From Prevotellamassilia sp. (lineage in GTDB: Bacteria > Bacteroidota > Bacteroidia > Bacteroidales > Bacteroidaceae), in NCBI GenBank assembly GCA_009775705.1, contig VSQE01000023.1, forward strand, positions 1-32,449: 32,449 bases of DNA, given 5' to 3'. Position 1 is the stretch's first letter; each line of letters begins with the position of its first letter. The notes beneath the pieces were generated by a model that made no database searches, was not told the origin of the DNA, and saw only the letters and a list, made by a program, of their open reading frames with translations. The position numbers and the translations under genes were made by a program. This document shows positions 5,910 to 14,560 of this stretch, piece after piece.

Positions 5910-7439
5910 TTGCTCTTCTTTTCCGGATGCTCAGAGACCTCGGATCTTGATGACACACCGATGACTGAAGAACAAAAAAGTCTACAGCCACTCGTTCAGG
6001 AAGCTACGGTTTTCATGCAAGGAAAATCGGAACAGCTGATATTGCCCGGCATGAAACAAAGAACAAAAAATTCCTGGCAAAAAAATATCCCGGAAAATTT
6101 CAAACTGTCTGTATTGTGGAAAGAATTTAAGGCTTTCGATGACGGAAAGGAACAGGCAATAGTATTCCCCATTGAACACCCAGCCATGACAGCTACCGCT
6201 TTCCTGCATTATCATGGCCGCACAAAGAAATCCCTGCTGAAGTCGGAAAGCAAACTGATCGTTCGCAAACGACAGGACGGTTCCTGGGTCGCAATAATCG
6301 GAACATACATTTACGACAAAAATACCGAAGGGCAGGAAGAAGCCGTAAGAAACTGCCTGCACAACTTCTCCGAAACAAACTACAACGGATATTTCATCAC
6401 TTCCCGCCTGAACGGGGAATTGTTGTTAGGGCGTAAATTCCACAAAGGAAAAGAACATTTCGCTTTCAAATATAAGGAAAGTGATCCGCATTGCAAGAAT
6501 GAAGCGCATGACCAAGATGAAATATCGGAAAACGACATCCATGTGCTTCTGAATTTCGGAACCGGCACAGAAACTTTCCGGCTTTCCCGTTCAATACAGG
6601 ACCTCGAATACGAAACGCCTACCGCAGACCTTTGTTCTTGGTGCCATAAACCGGGAAATGAATGTCGCTGTACGGTTGCCACGACCTGTAAAATCTGTAA
6701 GAAACAGGTCGTCGACGGATTTTGTAACTGTCAGGTTCGCCCCATGTGCGCCAAATGCAACTCGGCCGTCATCGCAGGACAATGTCTGTGCTGCACGTAT
6801 TGCGGAGGTTATCCCTGTCATTGCGCAGGCACTCCCGGAACAGACAACAACTCAGGCAATCAAGGCGGCAACCAGAACGGTGGAGGCACAAATGGAGGCA
6901 GCAGTCTCGGCGGAGGCGGACAGAACATAGGAGGGGCGTCCGGATCGGGCGGCGGAGGCAGCAGCAACACCGGCGGACATGTTAAAACTCCCGGACGGAT
7001 TACCAGCGCGGCAAGCAGCGCCGTGGCAGCCATGAAACAGGTCTACCCCAAGGGAGAAGCCTGTTGCAACTTCGGAGTTCAGTATGCCTTCAAACAGATT
7101 TATGGCAGCAGCAACCTTCCGCCAGGCATGACGGGAAGGGCCAATGAAATGTGCAAAGCCTTTGCCAACAATCCCAAATATTGGGCTCAGATTTCACTTT
7201 CCGAAGCTCAACAATACGCCAACAAAGGATATTTCGTAGTCGTTGGCTATCAGGCTCCGACTGGAAGCGGACATGTAGCCGTGGTCGTGCCGGGTACCGC
7301 AACATCCTCTTCAAAATACAAAATGAAAGTCCCAACAATAATGGATACTGGAGCTAACAGGAGAGATGAAAAAGTACCTTTAAGTAAAGGTTTTGGAGTT
7401 GATAAAAAAGATAAAATAAAAATATATTACTATAAATAA
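5910..7439 (+). CDS. Cys-rich lipoprotein with papain-like hydrolase domain (effector 2)
   Basis: A 509-residue frame identical to the first effector for residues 1-465 and different in much of the last 44: after VPGTAT it reads SSSKYKMKVPTIMDTG and ends IKIYYYK. Domain layout is the same: lipoprotein signal, unrecognised N-terminal domain, four CxxC/CxC modules, Gly-rich linker and Cys/His hydrolase domain. The likely start ATG at 5873 is out of frame because of an A7 tract (5877-5883); the first copy has A6 here, which would be in frame. Conversely, this copy has the correct CTTTTTCTA where the first has T8. The near-perfect DNA identity points to recent duplication or gene conversion, with the tail kept distinct. 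Confidence 0.75.
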   Translation: MLFFSGCSETSDLDDTPMTEEQKSLQPLVQEATVFMQGKSEQLILPGMKQRTKNSWQKNIPENFKLSVLWKEFKAFDDGKEQAIVFPIEHPAMTATAFLHYHGRTKKSLLKSESKLIVRKRQDGSWVAIIGTYIYDKNTEGQEEAVRNCLHNFSETNYNGYFITSRLNGELLLGRKFHKGKEHFAFKYKESDPHCKNEAHDQDEISENDIHVLLNFGTGTETFRLSRSIQDLEYETPTADLCSWCHKPGNECRCTVATTCKICKKQVVDGFCNCQVRPMCAKCNSAVIAGQCLCCTYCGGYPCHCAGTPGTDNNSGNQGGNQNGGGTNGGSSLGGGGQNIGGASGSGGGGSSNTGGHVKTPGRITSAASSAVAAMKQVYPKGEACCNFGVQYAFKQIYGSSNLPPGMTGRANEMCKAFANNPKYWAQISLSEAQQYANKGYFVVVGYQAPTGSGHVAVVVPGTATSSSKYKMKVPTIMDTGANRRDEKVPLSKGFGVDKKDKIKIYYYK

Positions 7440-7451
7440 CAAAATACTACA

Positions 7452-8147
7452 ATGAAAAAATTAATAATGATACTTTCTTGTATTTTTTCTATTGCCTGCA
7501 CATACGCACAGGTAGAAGATATGTTCACATGGAAAAGTAAGGATATTATAACAAAATCCCAATTTATGCCTCTTTTCTCGTCAGAATGGACAATCCCCCC
7601 TTCATTTCCTCAATACGATTTGAAAGAGTTTACCTTGCGCACTCCAAATGGACGTGACACCTATATCCTCAAACTTATCAGATTTGACAACTGCAATTAT
7701 AGTGACCCGGCTACACCTTACGATAGATTTGTCCTATCCCATAACGGGCAAGTTCTTATTAATTACAGTCCTGAATCCATGCAGACTGTTGCCCGCCAAA
7801 CCATGAACAAGAGCAATGCGTATTATCTGCAAATTCCCCTTGAAGACAATGCATTCGCTCTTCTGTTAGGAGGATGGTACTATGGATATGGAGAAGCCCC
7901 GGAGACAATCATCGTCATTGTCAAGGAAGGTACGGCCCAAATAGTGTTCGACAATTACGCCTACGCCTACAAATATCAGGCGCCACCGGCTTTTTCCATG
8001 GAGTTCGTAGACGATGTGACGTGGAACGAAGACCATTACGAACTCTCAGGAGACTATCAGATACCCTCCGCGGCGGCGCTGAAGACACGCACCAAGCACA
8101 AAATCTGGAGAGAGGGAAATATGCTGAAATACAAAAGCTGGAAATAA
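7452..8147 (+). CDS. Effector partner (putative immunity) protein 3
   Basis: A 231-residue exported protein with the signal MKKLIMILSCIFSIACTYAQ and an intact ATG. It is closest to the second partner; differences concentrate in residues 20-120 (for example MFTWKSKDIITKSQ, YILKLIRFDNCNYSDPATPYDRF), while the region from YYLQIPLEDNAFALLLGGWYYGYGEAPE to the end is almost the same. It starts 12 bases after the second effector. The distribution of differences mirrors the effector tail and suggests the N-terminal half recognises the cognate tail. The ligase-like gene begins 12 bases after the stop, so the four genes may share a transcript. Confidence 0.75.
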   Translation: MKKLIMILSCIFSIACTYAQVEDMFTWKSKDIITKSQFMPLFSSEWTIPPSFPQYDLKEFTLRTPNGRDTYILKLIRFDNCNYSDPATPYDRFVLSHNGQVLINYSPESMQTVARQTMNKSNAYYLQIPLEDNAFALLLGGWYYGYGEAPETIIVIVKEGTAQIVFDNYAYAYKYQAPPAFSMEFVDDVTWNEDHYELSGDYQIPSAAALKTRTKHKIWREGNMLKYKSWK

Positions 8148-8159
8148 CAACCGGACAAA

Positions 8160-9890
8160 ATGTCGTATCACTGCACGGAATGGAAGCACATTGCAAACGG
8201 CGGAATATTTCTTATCATATTCTTTGCCCCACTCTCAGCATACTTCCTGCCCGCGTATGCCGACGCACTGCCAGGAATGGCCGGATGGCTGGCACTGATA
8301 GCTCTGATGCCTTTCCGAAAGAAAGAGAGGATTAACCTGACACTACCCGACGTTCTCTTTCTGACTGTAACCGGATATTGTCTGCTCAATCTCAGAGGAG
8401 CCTCACACTGGACCTATCTGTGGCAACTGACAGACTGCATCGGCCTGTGGATCTGGATGCGCCAGCAGAAGAACCGTCGCTATCCTGACATTCTGATTCT
8501 TTTATTGTGCGCCTCTGGAACCATACAAGCCTTGTGGGGCATCTCGCAAACCGGTCGCCTGGTAACCAGCCTGCATTCAGAATTTGCCGCTACCGGCAGT
8601 TTTGGCAATCCCGGACCTTGGGGCGGTTATCTGGCAGTTACCCTGTCATTGGCCTGCGCCATCATGACCGACCGACGGTGCCCTCCCAAAAAAAGAATGG
8701 TAATGGCTGCAAGCTGTGTGCTGATGACGTGCGGCCTGCTTCTGTCAGGATCGAGAGCCGCCGTACTGGCAGTTTCAGTTTCGTTGTTCCTACTGGCAAC
8801 CGACCGATGCGACCTGTTGCGAAAAACAAGAAAAAGGTATCTGCCCGTAACCATCCTTACCATATTGTTGTTTGTTGGATTTCTGCATGGCATCCGCCCT
8901 CACTCCTCGAATGCCCGGCTCCATATCTGGAAAGTCAGCTATACATTGTTTACCCGTGCCCCGCTTCTGGGGCACGGGTCTGGAAGTTTTGCCAGAGAGT
9001 ATATGCCCGCACAAGCCGGATTTCTTGATAATGCCGACAAGAATGTCCGCCAGACAGCGGACAGCACAACGTTGGCATACAACGAAAGCGTCCGGCTATT
9101 GTGTGAACAGGGAACGGCCGGTTTCCTGCTTATCCTCGGCTTGACCGTAACGTGTGTCATTCCGTTGTTTCGGAAGGACCAGGTTTCGCCTTTATCCTAT
9201 TTCCGCTATCCGGTCATATCTATCCTCATATTTTCACAGTTCTCCTATCCTTCGGAAGTTTCCGGCCTGAATTATCTGTTACCCGTTTTTCTGGGAATCG
9301 GGGCAAGCGGAACAGAAAAAAAGATATTTTCTTTTACATCCGCCACCATACAATATCTCCGGAATATCCTGACGATGGCAATCTGCCTGTCGGCCGGAAT
9401 TTTATTCCTGATAAGAATACAGTTATACAACTGGATAGCCGAATACGCCACCTATCAGGAAAAGGAATTTTTTCCTGCATCATCAGCCTTGCACAACGAA
9501 TACTTCTCGCACGACAGATATTTACTCGCCACTTTTTGTCCCATCGCACATCTAAGGGGAGAATATGAACTTTCGGCCCGCTATCACCTTTGTTTGCGGC
9601 AATATGTACAATCAGCCGGAATTTTGCTGAATCTGGCCGAAGCCTGCGAAGAAAACGGAAACAGACAGCTTGCCATACAATATTACAAGGAGGCCGGTAG
9701 AATGATGCCGGGACTGGTGACTCCTTTCTTCCGTATTTTCGGGATATACCGTGATGCAGACCAACAAACTGAAGCCACCCGCTGGGCTGAGAAAGTTTTG
9801 CTCTGCCCACCCAAAATAGAGAACGCCCATGTTTCCCAAATAAAAAAGGAAGCAAAAAAATTCATCTTACAAAATGAAAAACTACAATAG
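8160..9890 (+). CDS. O-antigen ligase/polymerase-like membrane protein with TPR-like C-terminus
   Basis: A 576-residue protein with about ten hydrophobic helices over residues 12-420. It carries features of the Wzy/WaaL/PglL superfamily: a GSFGNPGPWGGYL segment, LLLSGSRAAVLAV around residue 195, then RLHIWKVSYTLFTRAPLLGHGSGSF and a large periplasmic loop ending near LAYNESVRLLCEQGTAGFLL. Residues about 440-570 are soluble and helical with a TPR-like LNLAEACEENGNRQLAIQYYKEAGRMMPG. Members transfer or polymerise undecaprenyl-linked glycans, either onto lipid A or onto protein. No glycan-synthesis genes are nearby, so this could be a stand-alone glycosyl-transfer enzyme acting on the neighbouring lipoproteins or partners. 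The stop overlaps the start of the next gene by 17 bases. Confidence 0.75.
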   Translation: MSYHCTEWKHIANGGIFLIIFFAPLSAYFLPAYADALPGMAGWLALIALMPFRKKERINLTLPDVLFLTVTGYCLLNLRGASHWTYLWQLTDCIGLWIWMRQQKNRRYPDILILLLCASGTIQALWGISQTGRLVTSLHSEFAATGSFGNPGPWGGYLAVTLSLACAIMTDRRCPPKKRMVMAASCVLMTCGLLLSGSRAAVLAVSVSLFLLATDRCDLLRKTRKRYLPVTILTILLFVGFLHGIRPHSSNARLHIWKVSYTLFTRAPLLGHGSGSFAREYMPAQAGFLDNADKNVRQTADSTTLAYNESVRLLCEQGTAGFLLILGLTVTCVIPLFRKDQVSPLSYFRYPVISILIFSQFSYPSEVSGLNYLLPVFLGIGASGTEKKIFSFTSATIQYLRNILTMAICLSAGILFLIRIQLYNWIAEYATYQEKEFFPASSALHNEYFSHDRYLLATFCPIAHLRGEYELSARYHLCLRQYVQSAGILLNLAEACEENGNRQLAIQYYKEAGRMMPGLVTPFFRIFGIYRDADQQTEATRWAEKVLLCPPKIENAHVSQIKKEAKKFILQNEKLQ

Positions 9891-11961
9891 AATCATAGTA
9901 CCGTTATTTACTTTTTTCTCTCTCCTTCCGCTTCATGCACAGCAGGAAGTGGAGAAAGCCATTGAAAAAGCCGGTGACAACAGCACAGGGTTGTCCGAAC
10001 TTTTGAATGAACTGAAAAAAGACAAAGAGAAATATAAAGCGGCACAATTTCTCATTTCCAACATGATATGGCATCGGAAATTATTCGACATCCACGAAAC
10101 GGACGCAAACATGCTGCGGGCATTGCACGCGGCAGACTCTTCCTATTATACTATGGTAAGGAACCTGAATGATACGGCTCTTTATAACCCTGACTTTAAC
10201 CGGCGGCTTTCCGTAGAGGATCAGAAATACCGTAAATTCATGGAAAAGAATAGCTTTTCAGAACCTGTCATAGAGGAAAAAGAGATGACCGATATTACAA
10301 GTATCTCCGCACAATTTTTACGGAACCAGATTGAACATGCCTTCCGACTACGGCAGAAAAATCCATTCACACGCAAAACAAGCCTACAGGATTTTATGGA
10401 ATATGTCTTGCCATACAGAAATATGGATGGCTATCCGGCTATCGGTGCGGAATGGTACTATGATTTGTTCGGCAAATACCTTCACACCGATACGGCACGC
10501 ACCATCAGCAACATCGTATGGCGATACAACGTCACATCCGATCGTTTACGTTATTGGAACGGCAACTATCCGTTTCACAGTCCGGCAGGACGCTACGAAA
10601 AATTTTTCCTGAACGTGCATGATTGCGTCCAATTGGCTGAAACCGGGGCCTTGGCACTCAGAGCTTGTGGCATTCCGGCAGCAGTTGAATACAATGTCGC
10701 GTACAAATTTTGGAGTGGCAGGCATTTTCATGTTTCGGTAATGACAGAAAAAGGATGGGAGACCTTCAATCCGGAGAGTGAAACACCTATTTACAGGAAT
10801 CCGAAATTCGCAGAAGCACTGAACATCTACCGGCTGATGTTCAGTGCCCAGAAAAACACTCCCTTCTTTTTACGTGCAACCGGAGAACCCATTCCGACCT
10901 CACTCTCCAATCCCTGCATTTTGGATGTAACCGCTGAAATCGGAAAGACCTGCCGGCTGACACTTCCTTTCAGGAAAAACACACCTCACAACTTAGCTTA
11001 TCTGGCTTCGTTCAGTTCACAGAACGTTGGACTACAACCCGTCACATGGGGAGTTATCAATCATGAAAAACAAAATGTCACATTCGAGAATGTCGTACCC
11101 GACAACATATATTTCCCTATCTATCTGGATGAAGAAGGAGACACCTACGCTTTTGCATCGCCATTCAAGATCATGTCAGACAATGAAAAGAATTTCCGCT
11201 TGGAATACTATGAAACTCTACCGACCGGAAAAGTTACAGCTCATATCGAGAGAAAGTTTCCACGTAAGCCCCAACTAAAGGAACTGGCAAAAAAAGCCGT
11301 AGGCACATACGTCATCGCCTCGGATGACAAGACTTTTTCCGTTGCTGATACTGTAGGCATACTGCCATTTGTTCCCGACACAAAATGGGAAGATCTTCCA
11401 CTTGGCACTTCACGCCCCTATCAGTATTACCGGGTATGCGGTACCGGACAACCGCCACGGGTTTATCTTGCCGAAATCCTTTTTTTGACAAAAGTTTCCC
11501 ATCACTATAACAATGTGATGGATGCACCTTTCAATTATACTCTGAAAGACAATGAGAACAAACAATGGCAGCGTATTTTAGACGAGCCTTTGGAAAAATG
11601 CCAATGGAAAGCCGAATATGACGGGAATCCGCAAACTGCTCCCGACAAGTGGCCGGATGTAACGCTCTCCCTGCATGAACCACAATTTGTAGAACGTATC
11701 AGGTATATGATAAAACATGCAGACAATGCTGTAAAACCTGGAGAGAAATATGAACTATATAAATGGGATGACGGTTTCTGGCGAAAAATCTGGAATGGAA
11801 CGGCACAACAAGATTATCTACAGATAGAAAATCTCACCAGTAACCGCCTCTACTGGCTGCATTGTAAAAGCGGAGGCAGTGAAGAACTGCCTTTCCTTAT
11901 TGACGAGAATGGGAAACAACAATTTCCTTACGAGGACTTACTGAATAATATCATGCGGTAA
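9874..11961 (+). CDS. Secreted transglutaminase-like protein
   Basis: A 695-residue protein with a signal peptide (MKNYNRIIVPLF...LHAQ). Residues about 235-310 look like a transglutaminase/papain-like core: DCVQLAETGALALRACGIPAA supplies Cys251, GRHFHVSVM supplies His286, and WETFNPES supplies the Asn/Asp position. The N-terminal 230 residues are helical, and the C-terminal 390 are likely beta-rich domains, with Ig-like and discoidin-like character by eye. Bacterial members of this superfamily are usually proteases or amidases rather than cross-linkers. The start overlaps the ligase-like gene by 17 bases, so the two are translationally coupled and probably act on the same surface substrate. 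Intergenic space of about 155 bases follows. Confidence 0.7.
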   Translation: MKNYNRIIVPLFTFFSLLPLHAQQEVEKAIEKAGDNSTGLSELLNELKKDKEKYKAAQFLISNMIWHRKLFDIHETDANMLRALHAADSSYYTMVRNLNDTALYNPDFNRRLSVEDQKYRKFMEKNSFSEPVIEEKEMTDITSISAQFLRNQIEHAFRLRQKNPFTRKTSLQDFMEYVLPYRNMDGYPAIGAEWYYDLFGKYLHTDTARTISNIVWRYNVTSDRLRYWNGNYPFHSPAGRYEKFFLNVHDCVQLAETGALALRACGIPAAVEYNVAYKFWSGRHFHVSVMTEKGWETFNPESETPIYRNPKFAEALNIYRLMFSAQKNTPFFLRATGEPIPTSLSNPCILDVTAEIGKTCRLTLPFRKNTPHNLAYLASFSSQNVGLQPVTWGVINHEKQNVTFENVVPDNIYFPIYLDEEGDTYAFASPFKIMSDNEKNFRLEYYETLPTGKVTAHIERKFPRKPQLKELAKKAVGTYVIASDDKTFSVADTVGILPFVPDTKWEDLPLGTSRPYQYYRVCGTGQPPRVYLAEILFLTKVSHHYNNVMDAPFNYTLKDNENKQWQRILDEPLEKCQWKAEYDGNPQTAPDKWPDVTLSLHEPQFVERIRYMIKHADNAVKPGEKYELYKWDDGFWRKIWNGTAQQDYLQIENLTSNRLYWLHCKSGGSEELPFLIDENGKQQFPYEDLLNNIMR

Positions 11962-12073
11962 AAGTTTTCTCATACCAGGAATTTCCAATTTTACTGTCAA
12001 AACCTTATCCAGATCCAATAGCAAGGAATAACTTTTTAGAGCGTAGCGTAAACTCTATTCGGACGGAAAGTTT

Positions 12074-12081
12074 TATATTTG
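12074..12081 (+). promoter_or_regulatory. Promoter -7 element before cysQ
   Basis: TATATTTG ends 36 bases before the ATG at 12118. It overlaps the TTG that would start a longer frame at 12079, which argues for the shorter start. No clear TTTG is seen at -33. Confidence 0.5.
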
Positions 12082-12117
12082 TACTCGTTTAAGAAACAAA
12101 CGGGACAATATCATATT

Positions 12118-12933
12118 ATGTTGGAATATCTGAGTACAGCCATCCGGGCCGCTATCGAGGCGGGCGAAGCCATCATGCGGATATATGACGGCGATGCCGC
12201 GGGAATGGAGATAGAACACAAGGCCGACAACTCGCCCCTGACACTGGCCGACCGCAAGGCCCACTCCATCATAACGGAACATCTGGCGAAGACACCCTTC
12301 CCCATACTGAGCGAAGAGGGCCGCCACGCTCCCTACGCGGAACGCAGCCGATGGGACAAACTGTGGGTGGTGGACCCATTAGACGGAACCAAGGAATTCA
12401 TCCGCCACAACGGGGAGTTCACCGTGAACATCGCGCTGGTGGAGAACGGCACTCCGCGCACCGGAGTGATCTATGTGCCGGCCACGCGCACGCTCTACTA
12501 CGGTGACGACACTGCCGGAGCATGGCGCGTGAAGACGGTGCCGCAAGGCGTAACCCTGCTGTCCGACATAGAGGCCGGAGCGGAACGCCTGCCCCGGAAA
12601 AAGGAGAAAGCCGCCAGAGCCTATACGGTGGTGGCCTCGCGCTCCCACCTCTCGCCCGAGACGGCCGCCTGCATCAGGGAGCTGGAAGCCCGCTACGGAC
12701 GGGTGGAGACACGATCGGCCGGCAGCTCGCTCAAATTCTGCCTGGTGGCAGAGGGCACGGCCGACTTCTATCCGCGCCTGGCTCCCACAATGGAGTGGGA
12801 CACGGCGGCAGGCGATGCCATCCTGCGCGCCGCAGGCGGTACGGTGACGGACAAAGACAGCCACCGGCCGCTGACATACAACAAGCCCGACCTGTATAAC
12901 CCTTTCTTTGAGGCTACGGCTCCCGAAGTCTAA
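12118..12933 (+). CDS. cysQ: 3'(2'),5'-bisphosphate nucleotidase CysQ
   Basis: A 271-residue cytoplasmic enzyme of the inositol monophosphatase fold. It hydrolyses adenosine 3',5'-bisphosphate (PAP), the by-product of PAPS use, to AMP. Diagnostic motifs are visible: KADNSPLTLADRKAH near the N-terminus, a metal-binding SEEG, the WVVDPLDGTKEF signature with catalytic aspartates, and EWDTAAGDAILRAAGG near the C-terminus. Length is normal for the family. The next gene starts 15 bases downstream. The context with a sulfate-type permease and APS kinase supports a sulfate assimilation role. Confidence 0.93.
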   Translation: MLEYLSTAIRAAIEAGEAIMRIYDGDAAGMEIEHKADNSPLTLADRKAHSIITEHLAKTPFPILSEEGRHAPYAERSRWDKLWVVDPLDGTKEFIRHNGEFTVNIALVENGTPRTGVIYVPATRTLYYGDDTAGAWRVKTVPQGVTLLSDIEAGAERLPRKKEKAARAYTVVASRSHLSPETAACIRELEARYGRVETRSAGSSLKFCLVAEGTADFYPRLAPTMEWDTAAGDAILRAAGGTVTDKDSHRPLTYNKPDLYNPFFEATAPEV

Positions 12934-12948
12934 TATATCTTGTGTGGC

Positions 12949-14511
12949 ATGAACGGACAAGCTGTTTTCGTGGTCTGCGTACTGGCCTTGCTGATCCTGG
13001 CCCTGATGAAAGACCGTATGCGCCCGGGCATGATATTGCTCACGGGTGCCGTCATCTTTCTGTGCGCCGGCATCCTTACACCGAAGGAAATGCTCGAAGG
13101 CTTTTCCAACAAAGGGATGATCACGGTGGCGATGCTCTTCCTTGTCAGCGAAGGGGTGCGCCGGTCCGGCCTGCTCGAAAAACTGCTGGCCCGCCTGTTG
13201 CCCCGCGGAAAATCCTCCGTGCGGCGGGTACAGGTGCGCATGCTGCCGGTCATATCTTTTGTATCGGCCTTTCTGAACAACACGCCCGTTGTGGTGATTT
13301 TCGCCCCGATGATCAAACGCTGGGCCGAACGCGCCGACATCGCGCCGACAAAACTGCTGATTCCCCTCTCATACGCCACCATTCTGGGCGGAGTATGCAC
13401 CCTGATAGGCACCAGCACCAACCTTGTGGTACACGGCATGGTGATAGATGCCGGATTCGAGGGCTTCACCATGTTCGAACTGGGCAAGGTGGGACTGGTC
13501 ATCGCCGTGGCGGGACTTCTGTACCTGTTCGTCGTTTCCGACCTGCTCCTGCCCAACCGCCGGACCGAACAGACAGAAACGGAACAGACAGAAACAAACA
13601 ACGCCACGGGAGGACGCATCGTGGAAGTGGTGCTCGGTGCCCGCTTCCCGGCCATCAACCGCCGGGTGCGCGATTTCGACTTTGAACAGAAATACGGGGC
13701 CACGCTACTCGAAATCAAGCGCAAGGGAGAAACCTTCCTGATGCACGACATGCGCAAACAACACTTCCGTGAGGGTGACACCCTCGTGCTGAAAGCGGAC
13801 GAGGCCTTCATGAAAAACTGGGGCGACTCCTCCTTCTTCCTCATGGTGGCGGACGGAAAAGAGGCGGAACCGGCACTGAGTCCGTACAAGCGCCTGATGG
13901 CCGTGATCCTGATGGTGCTGATGATCATCGGCGCCGCCGTAGGCGAACTGCCACAACTGCGCAACCTCGTTCCGGGCATGAAGTTCGACATGTTCTTCTT
14001 TGTCTGTGTCACCACCGTCATCATGGCCTGGATGAATATCTTCCCCGCACGCAAATACACCAAGTTCATCTCGTGGGACATCCTCATCACCATCGCCTCG
14101 GCCTTTGCCATCTCCAAAGCCATGCAGAACTCCGGCATGGCCGATGCCGTGGCACAGTTTGCCATCGGGCTGAGCAACGAACACCCCAACCCCTACCTGT
14201 TGCTGGCAGTGGTATTCATCATCACCAACCTGTTTACCGAACTGATGACCAACAACGCGGCAGCGGCCCTCTCCTTCCCCATCTCGCTGGCCATAGCGGA
14301 GCATCTGGGCGTCAGCCCCACCCCGTTCTTCGCCACAATCTGCATCGCAGCCTCGGCCTCGTTCTCCACTCCCATAGGCTACCAGACCAATCTCATCGTA
14401 CAGGGCATCGGCAACTACCGCTTCGGTGACTTCGTACGCATTGGCTTGCCGCTCAACATCATGACACTGGTGCTCAGCGTGCTCCTGATCCCCATGATAT
14501 GGCCTTTCTAA
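12949..14511 (+). CDS. SLC13-family permease with TrkA-C-like domain
   Basis: A 520-residue inner-membrane transporter (start ATG at 12949; the frame is open to a TTG 9 bases earlier). It has about 11 hydrophobic helices and family signatures SFVSAFLNNTPVVVIFAPMIKRWA, PLSYATILGGVCTLIGTSTNLVVHG, and, in the second half, ITNLFTELMTNNAAAALSFPI and ASFSTPIGYQTNLIVQG: the duplicated NTP/NNA hairpins of the SLC13/DASS fold. Between the halves lies a cytoplasmic RCK-C (TrkA-C) domain, about residues 220-300 (EIKRKGETFLMHD...LREGDTLVLKAD-like). Located between cysQ and cysC, it most likely imports sulfate, though family members also carry dicarboxylates. A roughly 50-base gap leads to cysC. Confidence 0.88.
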   Translation: MNGQAVFVVCVLALLILALMKDRMRPGMILLTGAVIFLCAGILTPKEMLEGFSNKGMITVAMLFLVSEGVRRSGLLEKLLARLLPRGKSSVRRVQVRMLPVISFVSAFLNNTPVVVIFAPMIKRWAERADIAPTKLLIPLSYATILGGVCTLIGTSTNLVVHGMVIDAGFEGFTMFELGKVGLVIAVAGLLYLFVVSDLLLPNRRTEQTETEQTETNNATGGRIVEVVLGARFPAINRRVRDFDFEQKYGATLLEIKRKGETFLMHDMRKQHFREGDTLVLKADEAFMKNWGDSSFFLMVADGKEAEPALSPYKRLMAVILMVLMIIGAAVGELPQLRNLVPGMKFDMFFFVCVTTVIMAWMNIFPARKYTKFISWDILITIASAFAISKAMQNSGMADAVAQFAIGLSNEHPNPYLLLAVVFIITNLFTELMTNNAAAALSFPISLAIAEHLGVSPTPFFATICIAASASFSTPIGYQTNLIVQGIGNYRFGDFVRIGLPLNIMTLVLSVLLIPMIWPF

Positions 14512-14560
14512 CCCCTCCCATACACACAATCTGAGACACATCCCCCTTCAAAAAAGAGAC

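Larger units (their letters stand above)
3081..8147 (+). repeat. Tandem array of about 2.55-kb effector/partner units
   Basis: Two full units (ligase-gene fragment or spacer, promoter, effector, partner) repeat with an offset of 2550 bases between effector genes at 3360 and 5910, and 2552 between the partner genes. Effector DNA appears identical from about 3360 to 4755 except one C/T difference (4724 versus 7274), then diverges until the middle of the partner gene, where near identity resumes. A partial unit precedes at 2265-3078. Confidence 0.85.

Noticed and set aside
2265..8147. Type VI secretion effector module
   Set aside because: The hydrolase domain resembles Tae-type amidases in its Cys/His layout, but no T6SS structural gene, VgrG, PAAR or Hcp is present and the protein has a lipoprotein signal, so I do not assign it to T6SS.
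13705..14541. Minus-strand frames of 419 and 278 residues opposite the SLC13 permease
   Set aside because: The plus strand carries a clear transporter; the minus-strand products are low-complexity translations of GC-rich codons.
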